Shown: positions 46,301-55,703, counted from the first letter of the stretch. The stretch is DNA of 64,000 nucleotides from Hirundichthys speculiger (GCA_018398805.1 JAGFBZ010000853.1:903001-967000); one strand, 5' to 3'. Made by a program: numbers and translations. Notes: a model not told the origin generated them from the letters alone.

Positions 46301-49300
46301 ACAAAGAACAAATTAATTAAGAAAAACGATAATATAAACACAAAGAAACACATTTTATGCCAAAAAGATATGACAAATAAATAGAAAAACTAATTTAGAA
46401 GACAATGAATTCTGCTAATTATTTTTCAGGAAGTAAAATCCATGAGATGCAGTTATGGTCCTTAAAACCATTATCCCACCAGCCCATCTACTCACTGACC
46501 TGCGGATGGGGGAGCGCCTGTGTCTGTGTCTGGAACTAGTGGGGCCACGTCTGGGGGGACTCCTCCGACGGGGGGACATTCTCCTTCTAGGACTTGGTCT
46601 TCTACGAGGTGAATAAGACCTGATATGGTAAAGAAGGTACACAGACAATCTTATAGAACTGTTTTGTTTTTCATATAAACATATAAAATGTGGAAAACAG
46701 ATTAGAGCAAATTAATGAATATCATTGAGGTACCTAGATCGGGAGCGTCGTCTGCGAGATCGAGAATGAGAACGAGAGCGGTGGTGAGGTCTCTCTCTTC
46801 TCACGTCTCTCTCCCTTTCACGAGACTTTTCACGAGGCCTTTCCTCTTTCTTATGAACTTTTTCTGGGGAGGGTTCTTTAACTTCAGTCACTGAGTTGGC
46901 TTTTACCACTTCTGCAACTGTATCACTAAAAATTAATAAAATACATTTATGAAATATATTGAAATGATAAACTGAAATACATTGCAACATAGAGAAACAT
47001 TTCAATTGTTGAACAAACAGAAGGATTAACTAACACAGTGGAAGAAGCTTCTTCGATGACTGGTCCTGCCATGGTTCTTCCTGTTGTATCTGCCTCTATG
47101 TGTTGCTCTGAAGGTTTTGTCGGCAACTGCATGAGAGGTGGAGGGGGTGAGCTGCCACCAAGTGGACTGGGTTTGCGTCTTGGGGATCGTGACGGGCTTC
47201 GTTTCCGTTCCCTCTTCACTGGAGATCTTCGCCGTGGTGATGGTGACCTTGTCTTCCGCCTGGCCAAAGTAAAAAACATAAGCTTTGATATTCTGATATG
47301 ATTTCACAAGTTCAACTGGGGCTGTAAAAAATTACTTAAATGGAAAATATATGTCAAAGAACAATGGTAAACAATAGTAATGAGGGATTACTATTATTCC
47401 ACACTCAAACCCATTACCAAAGAAGTTAAGATGTTTTCCAAAATGCAACAAAATCTGATATTTCTAATTTGTTAATTGGTTTGAACTTTAACACACACAA
47501 GTAGAAGAAAAATTCTGTAGTTTCTTTGATTATATATTACTTGGAAACTATAAAGAAATGTAGGGATTGATGCTAGAAACACCCAAAAAAATAAAATAAA
47601 ACATCTTGCCTTCTTGGGCTTTTTGACTGAGCCCTCTCTCGGACATCCTTTTCCTTCTTGTCCTCATCCACCTTCCTTAAGGAAGCGAGCTTTTCTTGTT
47701 CCATCTGCGAGGATTGGAAGAACGGAGATGCAACAATATTATGATCACTGACAATCTAAGTGCTTATTTTCAATATTCTGCCTTCAGTGATATTAAATAC
47801 TATCTTCAATGATAGGTTTCCCTGTAAAACCAATGAATTTCTTTTTACTCATCTAATTACTGTTGTTTTCTACAAAAATACATGTTCATAACTAGACCAG
47901 AAAAGCACTCGGAGAGCGCAGACCTCTGCCAAGCGCAACATTATCGAAAATTTAAAAGAGATGCAGAATCCAGGATTTCTTCCGGATCACAGCCAAAAAG
48001 AAATCAGTTCTTCCTTTTCACGTTTCTGACAACTCCTGAAAAGTTCATCAAAATCCATCCATAACTTTTTGAGTTGAGTTATCTTGAACACAGACAGACA
48101 AACAAACAGATAAACGTTGGCAAAAACAACCTCCTCGGCGGAGGTAATTACACATGCTCTTTCTACTCAATACTTTGCCAGGCTTGTATACAATATTCTC
48201 TTTTTCGGTCTAATCTTACAAAACTTGAGCAACAACACATCCAAGTACCAATTCACCCCCAAACCAAGAAAGAAACTCACCTGTCTCTGTCTGATTTCCT
48301 CTTTCTTCTGTTCCAGAAAAGCAGATGGGATGCCAGCGATATTCTCCTGGGCACTCAAAAGCAGGGGCCACAAGTCTCTCATGAATTCTCTGGCATTCTT
48401 CCCATTTAGGAACCCTGTCAGGTTGATCTGCATCATCTTACTATCTGGGTTCTGCAACACACACATGAAGAGGGGGGAGAGAAAAAAAAAAGCCCAATTG
48501 AAATAATTGAAAATTAAAGACTCGGGGGAGGTAGGGTCCCACAAACGGGGTATCCTACCTTCTATCCCTCTCTAAACTAAACCTGGGCTTTTTACTTAAC
48601 CATATATATATTTTAAAAAAACATACGAGACTAAAATACTTAACATCTCTGAATCCATTACTCGACTCAACATAATTTTTTTTTTTCCAAACTGTGCTGT
48701 ACTCACAAACTCACGAAACTGAGAATGCGAGCAGCTGAGGGGAGACATATCTAGCAAATGTCAAAACTGCATGCAATTATGCTGTTTTAAATATTTAGAT
48801 AATGTACCATAGAAACCCCCATAAAACACTATCTTTTTCTGATTTTATTTGCTCACTACTATTCCAATTTTTTTAATCCCCTGTCCCTACCCACCCCATT
48901 TTCCAGTCTCCCCACAGTCAATATGTCAGAGGTTTAACAAATGACTACAATACAGAGTGCATTAAAACCCAACACTGCAAGTACAGTTCCGGTGTCTTCA
49001 GTGAGTCCCGTGGGATCAGTGGGCACGGAGCTCCCTTGGCTTGCTTCCGCCTCCCTACTGCTTGAGACTCAACCACCTTGAGCTTAATGTTATATCATTC
49101 TAAATTGCAAGAGACGAACAAGCAATAATGAGTACACAGTGAGAAATAAAATTATTTCAACAACTGATAAAATTGAGAATACTATAATCTCAATTCTATT
49201 AACTTACCCTCTCTATTAAACTACAGTCCCCTTTATACTTAGCTTTAACAACCCACCCTTCCCCCACTAGTAGCCAGAACCATAGGAAAAAAAAATAAAT

Positions 49301-52300
49301 AAATAAAATAAAATAAATAAATAAATATCATGTTGGTGTCATGTACAAATTTAATATAATATAATACATTAAGGTTTAACATTTTGGAAGAATCAAAGTC
49401 AGGAATAACTGTACTTTGCATTTATGCCAAAATCTACATTCAAGAAAACTATGGGAATGAAAGATGTATGGTCATTCACTTGGGTTGTTTACTCCAAGTT
49501 TACCTTTTATAAAACAAAAATACATCAATGCACTGAGAGTTACCCATTATCCAGACATCCCAAGAGGCTTGATGTATGAGTAGAACACACTATGCGTTAA
49601 GGAAATTCTTTAGCATGAGGACTTTATTTAAATTAAGTAACCTATGCAGGGAACAACATGCACAAATTGGCTTACAAAATAAAATGCACATCGGTGGGTT
49701 TCACTATATCCTTTAAATTTGTTATCGAAAAAATAAATGTATATGTATTAGTAAAATAATACTAAGCTGAAAAGTATTGTTTCTTGCACTGAAAATCTTG
49801 TTTCTTCTGACCTCCAGTGGTTGAAGTTCTCTACTTGCAATAGCAAGGCTCTCTGGGTGGTCTCTCCTTACATTATCTGGTATATTTATATCAACACTTT
49901 TCAATTTTCCATTTTAAAACTGTACATTACAATTGGTTGACCAAAGTTGTTTTCACACTGCCCCTGTTTACTTTGGCCTAAAGGAGTCTTAGTCATGAAT
50001 GCAGTTCCCTTAGGTCAATATGAAAACAACCATCGCACTCTAAAGCCTGATTTATAGTCAAACGTTGCAGAGATGCCCCCCCACCCTACGCCGACACTAC
50101 GCAGACACTCCGGTGCACCTACCCAAAATTGTAGGTCGACGCAGACAGTGTCGCAGACAGGAGAGAAAGGAGGCCTCTGATTGGTCAATTCTACATCCGC
50201 GTAGAAAAGAGCGCATTGAAGAAATGAGGAAGTACCCACATCTGTACGATTCTGGTTCTCCACACCACAAAGACAGCATATATTCTAGTAATTCATGGAG
50301 GGAAAATGCGATGAATATGGGTCTGGATACGTTTAGATAAGTTTAGTAAGTTTAGCTAGTTCGTGATTGTCCATCTTGCGTTGTGGCGTAACATAGCGGA
50401 AATTGCGCAAGTACAAATCAAAAGTGACGGTGGCATCTCTGCGACAAACTGTCAGCGACACATTGCCGCGAGAGTATACATGGCCCTTAATGCGCACCAA
50501 AAATATCTGTACCGAAACCACTCTTAAAAAGGTGGTCTTGGTACAGCAGTGGTTGAACTTTGTACTGTACAAAACAGAACTGAGTGGAAAATGGCTTCCA
50601 TAGTGTGTTGTACAGGGCATTGTCAGTTGTGAAGGAAATAAATAAACATGACAAAAGAAAGTAATGGTAGCAGTCGCGGCCTTCTGACTGCTTCATGTAC
50701 AAGCTGTTTTGCTTGCCGAGAACTTAGCAGTACTCACTGGCATGGGAGACTAATGGCAACGGACAGAGCTAAAAAGAAGTCCTCCAGATCTCTCTCCAAT
50801 GTTCTGTTCAACAACGCCAGAGTAACAGGTTTTTGAGTCGTCTCCTTTCAGTTTGTCATAACAAGACACACAATGCCATCTTTCAAGATGTCAGTACATA
50901 GCCTTGCTCATTTTACTTTAGTGATAATGGAAACATGTCCAATGTGCATTTTCTATTTAGCAATAATTAAAAAGTTCAAAGTTAAATCTTAAAATGAAAC
51001 CGACGACTTGATTTAAACAGCTACTGTAAGGTGTGGTTACGAGTGCAGGATGTCAAATAACACCCAACAGAGTCACAAAAAAAAAAAAAAAAAAACGAAA
51101 CTTGCAATCAAGGATGGTCAGTGAGACAATACTTTTCAGTTTGGCAGACAATTAATAGAAAATAATGATTTATTATACTTTAAAATAAGCTATGACAGGA
51201 CGTTAAACCTTTTTCGTTTTTATTTGCTGGGTCCAGTTACATTCAAAGGGATCTTAGCAGTCTAATTATCCACGGCAAATACCTACGGGTAATTTAATCA
51301 TGGCATTGTTCAGTTGCATCTTTCACTGACATGATATAGGTGCTCCCTGTATATAACTCACCTCGAACCACACACTGCATCATGAAGGGAGAGTTGGGCT
51401 CTGTGACTTTGGGCTCAGGAGAGAGCTAATTAGATGTTGGTGCTATACTTCTGATGCAAGGTATAACATCCATATTGGTTCAGGCCTTTTAAATCATAAA
51501 TCACATCATCATTAGAAGACTGCTGAATAAAGGCACTTCGTCACATAACAGCAAAACATGTTAATGTCATTATAAATCAGCTTTAAACTTTTTTTTTTTT
51601 TTTACACTTTACCCATTCAATTTCAGTTTGACTAGGATGTGCAATTATTTGCTCATATCCCTTCTTACTGTCTAAGCAATGCCCTCGAATTCATAACAGT
51701 TCAGACAGACCAAAGAAAATAAATAAAGTCAATTAAAAACATTACCTTTTCCTCAAGTTGATTGAATATAAACTCTATGACCACATCATCCTCAAATCCC
51801 AGGATCTCAGTCACACGCCTAGTAATCCAAGGTTTGATGACTTCTAGGTTCACTTTGGTCATGTCCACCTGAAACAACCAATCAATGAAATGACGTTACA
51901 GCATTTACAAGCACCATATAATTTTAAATACTTTCATCCAATCAGAAACATATCTCCAGAGGTAAGATTATGTCCAATAAAACTACAGCAAAGTCTAAAT
52001 AAATAGATGCTAGGAGGCAAAATCATTAATTAGCTGTCATATTGTCATGAAATCGTATCATTGTCAGGCATCATTTACCTTCTTGTCCAGACATTCCGCA
52101 AATTTCAGCTGCTTTAGCAGTTTTTTCTGCTTGTTGCTGAAACGGTTGTCTTGCTCTGCACTCGTGCCCTAAATGATGAAACCATCAAGAAAATAAAAAA
52201 AATAATTAAAGCAACAGGCTGTTTTAAATTCATGCTGAAAGTAATAAATAACATCGCAAATAATATAATAATTTGATATGATTGCAGCGTTATTGCACAG

Positions 52301-53004
52301 ACGACAGCAAAACAGCTGCGTTTGAAAGAATTGCACAATTTTGTGCCACACCACGGTGATTTTATGTTGTTAATCGAGGTTGCATACGATATCAATACGG
52401 AAAGACTAACGTTAGTCAAAATACCTTTCTGCAAAGGGGACACGAACGTGTGATATCGGCTCTTTAATTTTCGCAGGCGACAGTTCTGATAAAGTCAACC
52501 TCGAAGGCTCTTGCTCCTCTACACACAAGCAGGTCAACTTTGTGATGGCTGATGTTGTGTAGAAGCGGTCGTGACTATCTCCAGAAACGACGCGCCGGCT
52601 GGGCGCCATCTTTAGCCAAGGCCAACAACTTAGCCGTAGTTAGCTAGCTACGTTGGCTTGTCTATTTCTTGACATAGTCCGGATATTAACGTTAAGGATA
52701 TAGAAATTAAACAGCACTACGAGCTTATGTCAGGATACTACACAATAAGCATGGCTACTATAAGCACCTGAAATGTAAGTCTTGTTTAAATGTAAGAGGA
52801 CTGACACCAAATCCAAAGAATATATTATTTCAGTTGATAGACGGAGCCCGGATCGTACCGTTTCTAGGTGCATGGCCCTTCACCTAAAACATGCGACAGT
52901 TCTATCTCATAAATTAACATTGTGTTAACACACAGTCTAAGAAGAATATAAATAACGGTCATAAATAAATGTAAAGCTCTTACGCGGAAAAATCCCGCGT
53001 CCAT
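40234..53004 (-). CDS. SRRM1: SRRM1, serine/arginine repetitive matrix protein 1 (17 coding exons)
   Basis: Seventeen exons join in one frame of 2577 bases, giving 858 residues (human about 900). The N-terminus is MDAGFFRGTSAEQDNRFSNK. Exons 2-4 encode the PWI domain (about residues 27-126), a nucleic-acid-binding fold with the VIKPWI motif. The remainder is arginine/serine-rich with many SPxRRR and RSxSP repeats, a conserved DSVQQRRQYRRQNQQSSS block (exon 11) and a lysine-rich tract (exon 16). The C-terminus is DDLEKDLREKALRSMRKAQM plus SPSQMS. SRRM1 (SRm160) is a nuclear-speckle splicing coactivator that bridges SR proteins and snRNPs and joins the exon junction complex. Intron 5 uses a GC donor. 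Exons 6, 7, 8, 10, 11, 13 and 14 are multiples of three, so skipping keeps the frame. The start is set by the family N-terminus; no lesion is seen. Confidence 0.97.
40463..40636 (-). CDS. SRRM1: SRRM1 coding exon 16
   Basis: Residues 765-822. Starts NSDVEGGG, runs into a long lysine/histidine tract (KKHKK repeats), then SSGPVTEEPQENQAAEDD. The lysine-rich tract is characteristic of the SRRM1 C-terminal part. Acceptor TTACAG, donor GTGTGG. Confidence 0.95.
40963..41146 (-). CDS. SRRM1: SRRM1 coding exon 15
   Basis: Residues 703-764: RASPSPKPMRRVSRSRSVSP, then SPSPPPPPVKKAS and SGSQSPSK. Low-complexity RS/proline segment. Acceptor TCACAG, donor GTTTGA; the intron that follows is phase 0. Confidence 0.95.
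41237..41710 (-). CDS. SRRM1: SRRM1 coding exon 14 (largest)
   Basis: Residues 545-703 in 474 bases (158 codons): RRYSPPIQRRYSPSP, KRPSPITKRRFSRSPKRRSS and IRRVSRTPEP blocks match the human protein. Both flanking introns are phase 2. Acceptor ACATAG, donor GTAAAT. Confidence 0.95.
41760..42608 (+). mobile_element. LINE fragment (endonuclease-RT linker and 3' piece)
   Basis: The plus-strand frame reads VSSDLQPVLDTQVKRRAKLL, then, with shifts, KSRVWEDSGEAMESDF and FCQTIWQVRQGKQ. These match a very common fish non-LTR polyprotein between endonuclease and reverse transcriptase. The piece at 42525-42608 resembles its extreme 3' part. The RT core is deleted. It lies in SRRM1 intron 13, antisense. 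Confidence 0.6.
42610..43336. mobile_element. mariner-like non-autonomous element
   Basis: The left end (ACTACTCCAAAAAAGTTAGG, then CATATTCAACTTT) is mirrored by a decayed right end near 43290-43336 (AGCTGAATATCCTCAACTTT). Flanks are TA-rich. No transposase frame. It directly abuts the LINE fragment, so it probably inserted next to or into it. Ends are approximate. Confidence 0.5.
43511..43538. repeat. (ACAT)n microsatellite
   Basis: Seven ACAT units, followed by TGTATGTA, in SRRM1 intron 13, about 45 bases past the donor-side end of exon 13. Confidence 0.85.
43584..43673 (-). CDS. SRRM1: SRRM1 coding exon 13
   Basis: Residues 515-545, an array of RRRRSPSP-type units. Ninety bases, phase 2 on both sides. 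Acceptor CTTAAG, donor GTAGAG. Confidence 0.93.
43796..43925 (-). CDS. SRRM1: SRRM1 coding exon 12
   Basis: Residues 472-515: DSGSSSSEDEGPKRPATG, then NGEVRKKRTPSPRRRHRD. It matches the human SSSSEDERPKR...NGEVGRRRR block. Acceptor CTCTCAG, donor GTCAGA. Confidence 0.95.
44139..44225 (-). CDS. SRRM1: SRRM1 coding exon 11
   Basis: Residues 443-472: EEDKNEKGVTADSVQQRRQY followed by RRQNQQSSS. The DSVQQRRQYRRQNQQSSS block is essentially invariant in vertebrates. Acceptor TTTCAG, donor GTTAAT. Confidence 0.95.
44366..44925. mobile_element. pogo/Tigger-like MITE
   Basis: Begins CAGTGATCCCTTGCC and ends AAGGGATCACTG, with the first 12 bases inverted and identical. TA flanks both ends (44364-44365, 44926-44927) as the target duplication. 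Both ends carry a TCGCG-type motif just inside. The ends match the CAGTGATCCCTCG termini of pogo/Tigger elements. 560 bp, no transposase, in SRRM1 intron 10. Confidence 0.75.
45107..45328 (-). repeat. short inverted-terminus repeat, copy B
   Basis: 222-bp member of the ACCTCCGCCAAG-ended family, opposite in orientation to copies A and C. In SRRM1 intron 10, about 360 bases from exon 10. Confidence 0.75.
45687..45767 (-). CDS. SRRM1: SRRM1 coding exon 10
   Basis: Residues 416-443: GLKRNQGGRDDSLSDNAKAR then PSEGSES. This is a fast-evolving linker, supported mainly by splice sites and phase (81 bases, 1-1). Acceptor TTCACAG, donor GTGCGT. Confidence 0.88.
46085..46293 (-). CDS. SRRM1: SRRM1 coding exon 9
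   Basis: Residues 346-416: RSRSASSSGSSSSSSRSPKK, PVKRISTTPPKK, then SPSPRARRGRGSISPPRSS. The serine run followed by PKKPxKR matches the human protein. Acceptor TTCACTAG, donor GTATGG. Confidence 0.94.
46500..46619 (-). CDS. SRRM1: SRRM1 coding exon 8
   Basis: Residues 306-346: SYSPRRRPSPRRRMSPRRRS, PPRRGPTSSRHRHRRSPIR. It matches the human SYSPRRRPSPRRRPSPRRR block. 120 bases, phase 2 both sides. Acceptor ATATCAG, donor GTCAGT. Confidence 0.95.
46734..46925 (-). CDS. SRRM1: SRRM1 coding exon 7
   Basis: Residues 242-306: DTVAEVVKANSVTEVKEPSP, EKVHKKEERPREKSRERERD, then RSRSHSRSRRRRSRSR. The KEPSPEK motif is conserved. Acceptor TTTTTAG, donor GTACCT. Confidence 0.94.
47035..47259 (-). CDS. 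SRRM1: SRRM1 coding exon 6
   Basis: Residues 167-242: RKTRSPSPRRRSPVKRERKR, SPSRSPRRKPSPLGG, a proline run, then EQHIEADTTGR and VIEEASST. The donor is GTTAGT after ACTGT; the nearer GT two bases upstream would put a stop at the start of exon 7, so it was rejected. Acceptor TGGCCAG. Confidence 0.92.
47610..47704 (-). CDS. SRRM1: SRRM1 coding exon 5, with GC donor
   Basis: Residues 136-167: MEQEKLASLRKVDEDKKEKD, VRERAQSKSPRR. The exon ends AAGAAG and the intron opens GCAAGA, a GC-AG intron. Joining AG to the G of exon 6 gives SPRRRKTRSPSPRRR, which matches the human junction, and no GT nearby restores the frame. Acceptor TCGCAG. Confidence 0.93.
47922..48145 (+). repeat. short inverted-terminus repeat, copy C
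   Basis: 224-bp member of the same family as copies A and B. It lies in SRRM1 intron 4 and ends 136 bases from exon 4. The terminus ACCTCTGCCAAG has one change from the other copies. Confidence 0.75.
48281..48451 (-). CDS. SRRM1: SRRM1 coding exon 4
   Basis: Residues 79-135: NPDSKMMQINLTGFLNGKNA, REFMRDLWPLLLSAQENIAG, then IPSAFLEQKKEE. This is the second half of the PWI domain, nearly identical to human. Acceptor TTGCAG, donor GTGAGT. Confidence 0.97.
48452..50042. other. SRRM1 intron 3, proximal part
   Basis: AT-rich intron with an (AAAT)n-type tract near 49290-49326. No exon or complete element recognised. Confidence 0.45.
50043..50480 (+). mobile_element. PIF/Harbinger-like element with MADF-domain relic
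   Basis: The plus-strand frame (50065-50340) includes EEMRKYPHLYDSGSPHHKDS and NSWRENAMNMG. This matches the start of the MADF/Myb-like protein that accompanies Harbinger transposases (pattern VRxxPxLYDxxxxxYKD...NxWxEI). The outer sequences (CCTGATTTATAGTC on the left, a decayed GTATACATGGCCC on the right) look like inverted ends of fish Harbinger MITEs, but the right end is unclear. Non-autonomous; in SRRM1 intron 3. Confidence 0.55.
50481..51745. other. SRRM1 intron 3, distal part
   Basis: No exon recognised; an A run (51078-51096) and a T run (51590-51604) occur. Confidence 0.45.
51746..51868 (-). CDS. SRRM1: SRRM1 coding exon 3
   Basis: Residues 38-78: VDMTKVNLEVIKPWITRRVT then EILGFEDDVVIEFIFNQLEE. 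It contains the signature Pro-Trp-Ile of the PWI domain. Acceptor TTTCAG, donor GTAATG. Confidence 0.97.
52079..52168 (-). CDS. SRRM1: SRRM1 coding exon 2
   Basis: Residues 8-37: GTSAEQDNRFSNKQKKLLKQ then LKFAECLDKK. It gives the start of the PWI domain and is almost identical to human. Acceptor ATTTAG, donor GTAAAT. Confidence 0.97.
52984..53004 (-). CDS. SRRM1: SRRM1 coding exon 1
   Basis: Only 21 bases, encoding MDAGFFR, identical to the vertebrate SRRM1 start; donor GTAAGA. It is too short for ordinary ORF detection. Confidence 0.92.
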
Positions 53005-53200
53005 TATCGTTGAAAATTGATTGTTTCAGGCGCAGTGGAGAAAGACGTGAGCGGCTCCGGTGAAATTCTGCGGTGGGCCGGATGAAGAAAGCGACTCCAC
53101 AGGAAACAACGAATATTACGCCTTAATGCTGTGACAGTTCTGACAGTTCTCTTCCGCAATTTTACTGAATCGGCTATGTTTGTGCATAAAATACCGCTCA
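53005..53200 (-). promoter_or_regulatory. SRRM1: SRRM1 5' UTR and probable promoter
   Basis: Upstream of the SRRM1 ATG, with CpG-containing sequence (53030-53090) and no TATA box. It is placed by position only. Confidence 0.3.
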
Positions 53201-53461
53201 GTTATTATATAACAACTTGCATTTTTCTCAAACGGTCTCGTTGTGCTCACCTTTATAAGTCTGACTATTCAGTAGCTATCTAACAGTAGCCTACAATAAA
53301 TTTTGTATTAATTATGCATGAAATGTGTGGGCAATTGTTTTTGAATGCAACTGGAACAGTTTTAAAACCGATGGGTTGTTTTATTAACAAACTATATTGC
53401 TGTCATACATGAAGGACCTAAGCTTGTCTAGTTTGTCCCTTCTTGTAGATAGCCCCAGTGT

Positions 53462-53990
53462 TGACTGCCGTCACGCCAGCCCTCTTTGAAATATTTGTGC
53501 CGTTTTGCTGTTGAAATTACGGTAATCGCGATGAATACCGTAAAAATCCACTATACACAGACTCATTCCACTTCAGACCAATAGTAGCTTATGTTTAACA
53601 ATTTAATTTTTTGAGAGCTATATATACATTTTATATTATTTTTTGCCTATTTTTTATTATTTTTTTTTTACAAGTACTTCTCCAAGCCCTATTGAAATTA
53701 TTATTTGTCCAACCTGTGCTGCTGTAACGACTTAATTACCCCGGTGACGGATTGATAAAGTACTATTCTATTCTATCCCATCTGGGAATGTCACTCAACA
53801 AGTTTCAGCCCAATCTGATGTGGTATTTCAAAATAAAGTGACATCAAAATCATGTATAAAGGTAGTATACTACCCCTGAAGTGGAATGAGTGTGTGTATA
53901 GTGGATTTTTACGCTAGTCATCGCGATTACCGTAATTTCAACAGCAAAACGGCACAAATATTTCAAAGAGGGCTGGCGTGACGGCAGTCA
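53462..53990. mobile_element. MITE with about 118-bp terminal inverted repeats
   Basis: The left arm starts TGACTGCCGTCACGCC and the right arm ends GGCGTGACGGCAGTCA. The arms (53462-53580 and 53872-53990) stay nearly identical for about 118 bases, including ATTACGGTAATCGCGAT. GTGT flanks both ends (53458-53461 and 53991-53994) as a possible 4-bp duplication. The centre includes a CAATAAAGTACTATTCTATT-like LINE tail (near 53750). No ORF. Confidence 0.75.
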
Positions 53991-54289
53991 GTGTTGGGTC
54001 TCCAGTTCAGCCCGCTGTTCAGTGTCTGAACTGAGTATGAAATAGGCCTCTGAAGACTTTAAAGTTAAAGATTAAAAAACAAAAAATCTTTTTAACTTTT
54101 TTTGCACAATTTGCATATGATTTTCTTTTGCATGATTTAGCAATTAATAACAATGTTCCTTTATTTCTTTATTTTTCATTGTATTTTAAAACTTTATGAA
54201 CACTCTGACTCTTCAACCCTTGAAGCTTGATGTGTATGGAAACAAATACTCTAAAGATGATAATGTTAGAATGTAGTGAAGTTGAAATA

Positions 54290-54945
54290 AAGTCAAACTT
54301 TCCAATTTTCCACTTTAAGACTGCTCAGTCCGTGACCCACGTGCTTTTATCTTTGACCAGTTTAGTGGCATTTCAGGCTATAAAATAAACTGGTTGAAAT
54401 CTGCCCTTATGCCGTTGAATGAAGCAATGGAATCTGCCACTGTATCATCTTTGATTCCAGTTGTGAAGCAGTTCAAATATTTAGGTATAGAAATTTTCCC
54501 TTCTCTGCAATCTATTATAAAACACAATTTTGAGGACACCCTCAGCAAAATCTGCCTTGATTTGAACAGATGGTCTTCCATGCCCAATTCTCTTCAAGCC
54601 AGAGTGTCAATAATAAAAATGAATATCCTTCCTCAGAGAAGCAGAATACAACCGAGAAAAGGTTAAATGAACCTGCTGTGCTTCATGTTCACAATGCTTT
54701 GGCAAAATAACCTGTTCTGTAGACTGAAAGTGAACAGAGGTTTGCTCCAGGGGGTCTTGATTCAATTAAAAGTGTTTGCATTTGTGAAAAAAGGCTGACA
54801 CAGCACTCTGAGTCTGTTTGAATGGCTAAGTGTGAAAACTTCCCAGAACATCTTTTGTTGGACAATACTCCACATTGGAACACTTTACTGATTCCCACAA
54901 TGAGCACTAAGGTGCAAACTGGCTCCTTCAGGAGTATTTAGAGAA
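54290..54945 (+). mobile_element. Tx1-like (L1 group) LINE fragment
   Basis: The plus frame reads [20 protein letters not shown], then [18 protein letters not shown] and [20 protein letters not shown] with ILPQ. These are the post-catalytic 'YLG' and thumb regions of Tx1-type reverse transcriptases. Frame breaks follow after 54620. Both ends are truncated. Confidence 0.7.
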
Positions 54946-55119
54946 AAAAAAGAAAGTGTTTTACAACCAGAATTCTGCCAAAGTTGGGACTTTTTTTTTT
55001 AATTTGAATAAATGAAAAAATGAAAACTAAAAGATTTTCACATTGTATGAGCCAATATTTTATTCATAACAGAATATGATAATATGACATATGTTTAAAC
55101 TGAGAAATTTCACAGTTTT
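54946..55119. other. AT-rich intergenic spacer
   Basis: Nothing recognisable between the Tx1-like fragment and the Tc1-like end. Confidence 0.4.
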
Positions 55120-55703
55120 GGCTGCATCTGGTCTTTGAGAGCTCTGTAGATTTGAATCTTAGTCCTCAGTCTCCAGCTACAACAGCACCACAGAACTGGT
55201 AACTTTTTGGTAACTGGTAAGCTTAAGAAATCTTTTTGTATCCAAATCCAGCTTTAAAGTTCAAACTTCTCTACAGTATCTGGGACCTGCCTGGTGTGTT
55301 CCTTGGTCTCCATGATGCTCTCTGAGCTTTAACCAGAACCCTGAGACTATCACAGAGCAGGTGCATTTATACGGAGACTTGATTAGACACAGGTGGATTC
55401 TATTGATCATCATCAGTCATTCAGGACAACATTGGATCATTCAGAGATCCTCACTGAACTTCTGGAGTCAGTTTGCTGTACTGAAAGTAAAGGGGCCCAA
55501 TAATATTGCATGCCCCACTTTTCAGTTTTTTATTTGTTAAAAAAGTTTAAAATATCAAATACATTTCATTCCACTTCACAATTGTGGTCCACTTGTTGTT
55601 CGTTCTTGACAAAAAATTAAAAATGTATATCTTTATGTTTGAAGCCTGAAATGTGGCAATAGGTTGAAAAGTTCGAGGGGCCGAATACTTCCGCGAGGGA
55701 CTG
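55120..55703 (-). mobile_element. Tc1/mariner-like element, terminal fragment
   Basis: Read on minus, it begins CAGTCCCTCGCGGAAGTATT at 55703 and continues with CGGCCCC and a long 5' untranslated region typical of a common fish Tc1-type element. The transposase ORF should follow near 55150 but the copy stops there, so only one end is present. Confidence 0.6.

Noticed and set aside
46072..47301. Plus-strand frames over SRRM1 exons
   Set aside because: Antisense shadows of the arginine/serine repeats; no homology and no splice logic.
52412..52609. 65-codon minus frame starting MAPSRRVVSG as an alternative SRRM1 start
   Set aside because: It does not join exon 2 in a family-like way. The 21-base exon at 52984-53004 gives the exact vertebrate N-terminus MDAGFFR.
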